Assembly: GCA_001794195.1 (NCBI GenBank)
Contig: MGJI01000022.1
Location: forward strand, 3,564-35,971
Direction of reading: 5' to 3'
DNA from: Candidatus Yanofskybacteria bacterium RIFCSPHIGHO2_01_FULL_44_17
GTDB taxonomy: Bacteria; Patescibacteriota; Minisyncoccia; 2-02-FULL-40-12; IGHO2-01-FULL-4-A
DNA length: 32,408 nucleotides
The notes beneath the pieces were generated by a model. That model did no database searches. It was given only the letters and a program-made list of their open reading frames with translations, and was not told the DNA's origin. Within the stretch, counting starts at the first letter, position 1. Each line of letters starts with the position of its first letter. Below are positions 31,296-32,408 of the stretch, piece by piece. The position numbers and the translations under genes were made by a program.

Positions 31296-31747
31296 TACCT
31301 TTTAGAACGACCAGAAACCAACCAAGAGCTGGATTGGATTTTACCTCCATGGCCGACGTTGAATACCATTTTGCATCTTAGGCCGTTACAAACGGCAACT
31401 TCTGGAATATTATCGGCAGTACGGTCTCCGCCGTTGGCAAAAATACTAGGTTTAAGTTTTTTTAGCTCAGCGCAAACACTCATATCGTCGCTGTTCGGAC
31501 CATGGCCGGTAATGATAACGTGGTCAACCACCGCCAGTCCCGCTATCACTTCTTTGCGCTCGTCTTCACGCATAAAAACATAGCCCTTTTTCTTTTTGAG
31601 CCAGTTGTCATTATTGAGAATTACTACCAGCTTATCGCCCAATTTCTTAGCCTCCTTAAAAAGCCTGACGTGACCAGCATGAAGCGGATCCATTCCGCCT
31701 GATACCGCTACGACGATTTCCTTTTTCTTTTTTATTCGTTTTTTCAT
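31295..31747 (-). CDS. HxGH-type nucleotidyltransferase (cytidylyl/adenylyltransferase-like)
   Basis: A 150-aa enzyme of the TagD/RfaE-C/FMN-adenylyltransferase superfamily, which transfers NMP from NTP to a phosphate ester. Motifs: SGGMDPLHAGHVRLFKEAKKLGD (HxGH as HAGH), NNDNWLKKKKG, MREDERKEVIAGL, and IFANGGDR...NIPE. The substrate cannot be told. The C-terminal SSSWLVSGR replaces the common IS(S/T)T-R motif. It is the first gene of the operon with the DisA_N-like and deoxyribosyltransferase-Nudix genes and overlaps the next start by 1 nt. Confidence 0.82.
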   Translation of the reverse strand: MKKRIKKKKEIVVAVSGGMDPLHAGHVRLFKEAKKLGDKLVVILNNDNWLKKKKGYVFMREDERKEVIAGLAVVDHVIITGHGPNSDDMSVCAELKKLKPSIFANGGDRTADNIPEVAVCNGLRCKMVFNVGHGGKIQSSSWLVSGRSKR

Positions 31748-31831
31748 TTACTTCTCTAATTCTAGCGCAATTAGACCGCACTTTCTAATTTTTTCCTTAT
31801 AGCCAGGGAAGGTATGGCAGAGCTTGCGCAG

Positions 31832-32098
31832 TTAGCTTTCTGATTTTACGTTTGGATTGATTTCTTTAACTTTGTACTTTTTTAGTAATGCCTCTATAGT
31901 TTTAAAGATTTTCGCCTTAGCTATGAGCTTAGTAAACTTGTTTTTACTGCAAACTAATATGACGAGATCTCCAGCCTTAATGTTTCGGTATTTAGCCGTT
32001 GCCGCCCGAGTCTCTACTTTCTTTTTGCCACCGCGAATGGCATCAAAAATATCCCGATTTACCGCCTTGAATCTTAATGTATATAATTTATTTTTCAT
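31832..32098 (-). CDS. ASCH-domain protein, short
   Basis: An 88-aa protein with the ASCH pattern: LRFKAVNRDIFDAIRGGKKKVETRAATAKYRNIKAGDLVIL, where GKKKVETR and KAGD are the conserved parts. ASCH domains are RNA-binding, PUA-like folds; some are RNases or act on modified cytidines. The C-terminal strands are short compared with the usual 100-130 aa, so it may be minimal or truncated. It begins 3 nt after the small membrane protein gene. Confidence 0.7.
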   Translation of the reverse strand: MKNKLYTLRFKAVNRDIFDAIRGGKKKVETRAATAKYRNIKAGDLVILVCSKNKFTKLIAKAKIFKTIEALLKKYKVKEINPNVKSES

Positions 32099-32101
32099 AT
32101 C

Positions 32102-32308
32102 TTAACGCTGCTTTTTGTTTTTCTTTAAAAGTTTAAAAATAGCTCCTAGTACTATCATCAGCATGCCCAGACCTGCCGCGATTCCGAAAAGGTTAGCAAT
32201 ATTGCGTAACTCTCCGAACGTAATAACTGACGGTATCACAGCCACAAACCAGCCGATCCCACCGACCATAAAAATTATTACACCCCATAAAAGAATTTTA
32301 TTTCCCAT
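32102..32308 (-). CDS. Small two-helix membrane protein
   Basis: A 68-aa protein with two hydrophobic helices (about 5-30 and 40-60) and a lysine-rich tail KLLKKNKKQR that should stay in the cytoplasm. No family recognised. It is 3 nt from the ASCH gene, so they are co-transcribed. Confidence 0.55.
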   Translation of the reverse strand: MGNKILLWGVIIFMVGGIGWFVAVIPSVITFGELRNIANLFGIAAGLGMLMIVLGAIFKLLKKNKKQR

Positions 32309-32350
32309 GGCATTTTTACTTTTTATTCACTATCCCGCACAGACCTTCCT

Positions 32351-32408
32351 TTATTTTTCAGCCATAGCTTCTTGAAGAATGGCATTGTCAGTGTTGATAG
32401 CATAAATG
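32351..32408 (-). CDS. C-terminal end of an unidentified gene
   Basis: An open frame entering from the right edge ends IYAINTDNAILQEAMAEK followed by TAA at 32351. It is too short to identify, but composition and lack of other frames suggest a real gene tail. Confidence 0.4.
   Translation of the reverse strand, partial: IYAINTDNAILQEAMAEK

Noticed and set aside
1-32408. Insertion sequences or prophage
   Set aside because: No transposase, recombinase or phage structural gene is seen in any frame.

Overview
The window looks like a chromosomal segment of a Candidate Phyla Radiation (Patescibacteria) bacterium, probably Parcubacteria-like. This rests on gene content and style. The genes are short and tightly packed. 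AspRS lacks its insertion domain and a Mur ligase lacks its N-terminal domain. A sigma-region-4/HARE protein is present, as is a membrane-protein/TraG-like ATPase pair and a PaaX/Cas2-like regulator of kinds common in these genomes. TGA is used as a stop, so this is not the recoded Gracilibacteria/SR1 code. Almost everything is on the minus strand; uvrB, rpsT and a candidate small RNA are the main plus-strand units.

Layout by coordinate. 1-2990: partial presenilin-like membrane protease, a gene-free stretch with a 205-bp structured repeat, a degenerate cupredoxin, and small membrane or unknown proteins. 3003-7253: MurE-like ligase, Fic protein, an unknown gene, FemX-like transferase and ruvA. 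7269-9716: uvrB and rpsT on the plus strand. 9735-14642: cell-wall and aspS block (ftsW/rodA, mraY, dacA, aspS), with the second copy of the structured repeat just upstream of ftsW. 14715-16933: small membrane protein, a tRNA-Lys nested inside a broken tRNA-like sequence, a Nudix hydrolase and two paralogous deoxyribosyltransferase-like proteins. 16969-20023: TraG/VirB4-like ATPase and its membrane partner. 20149-23575: sigma4-HARE regulator, secF and secD. 23737-25720: secreted protein and a TMTC-like membrane glycosyltransferase. 25753-28736: TM0106-type nuclease, PaaX/Cas2-like regulator and Cas4-like nuclease, with two matching palindromes and a divergent candidate small RNA. 28758-31747: compact operon of nucleotidyltransferase, DisA_N-like (diadenylate cyclase-like) protein, deoxyribosyltransferase-Nudix fusion, a small toxin-fold-like protein and a cyclophilin. 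31832-32408: ASCH protein, small membrane protein and the tail of another gene.

Four things deserve most attention. (1) Two copies of a ~200-bp long-hairpin element at about 706-910 and 10833-11033 differ by paired, compensating changes in several stems. (2) The Cas2-like/Cas4-like cluster carries a perfect 42-bp palindrome and a second copy of the same 36-bp operator architecture. (3) A candidate ~95-nt RNA at 28641-28736 has an exact consensus promoter, a closing stem and a U-run. (4) A nucleotide-centred operon has a DisA_N-like protein beside a deoxyribosyltransferase-Nudix fusion, and the same two domains also occur as separate neighbouring genes 14 kb away.

Degenerate tandem repeats, all with a 7-bp period, recur between genes and in frame inside murE, secD and a small gene. 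All functional assignments come from reading motifs; no database search was possible.
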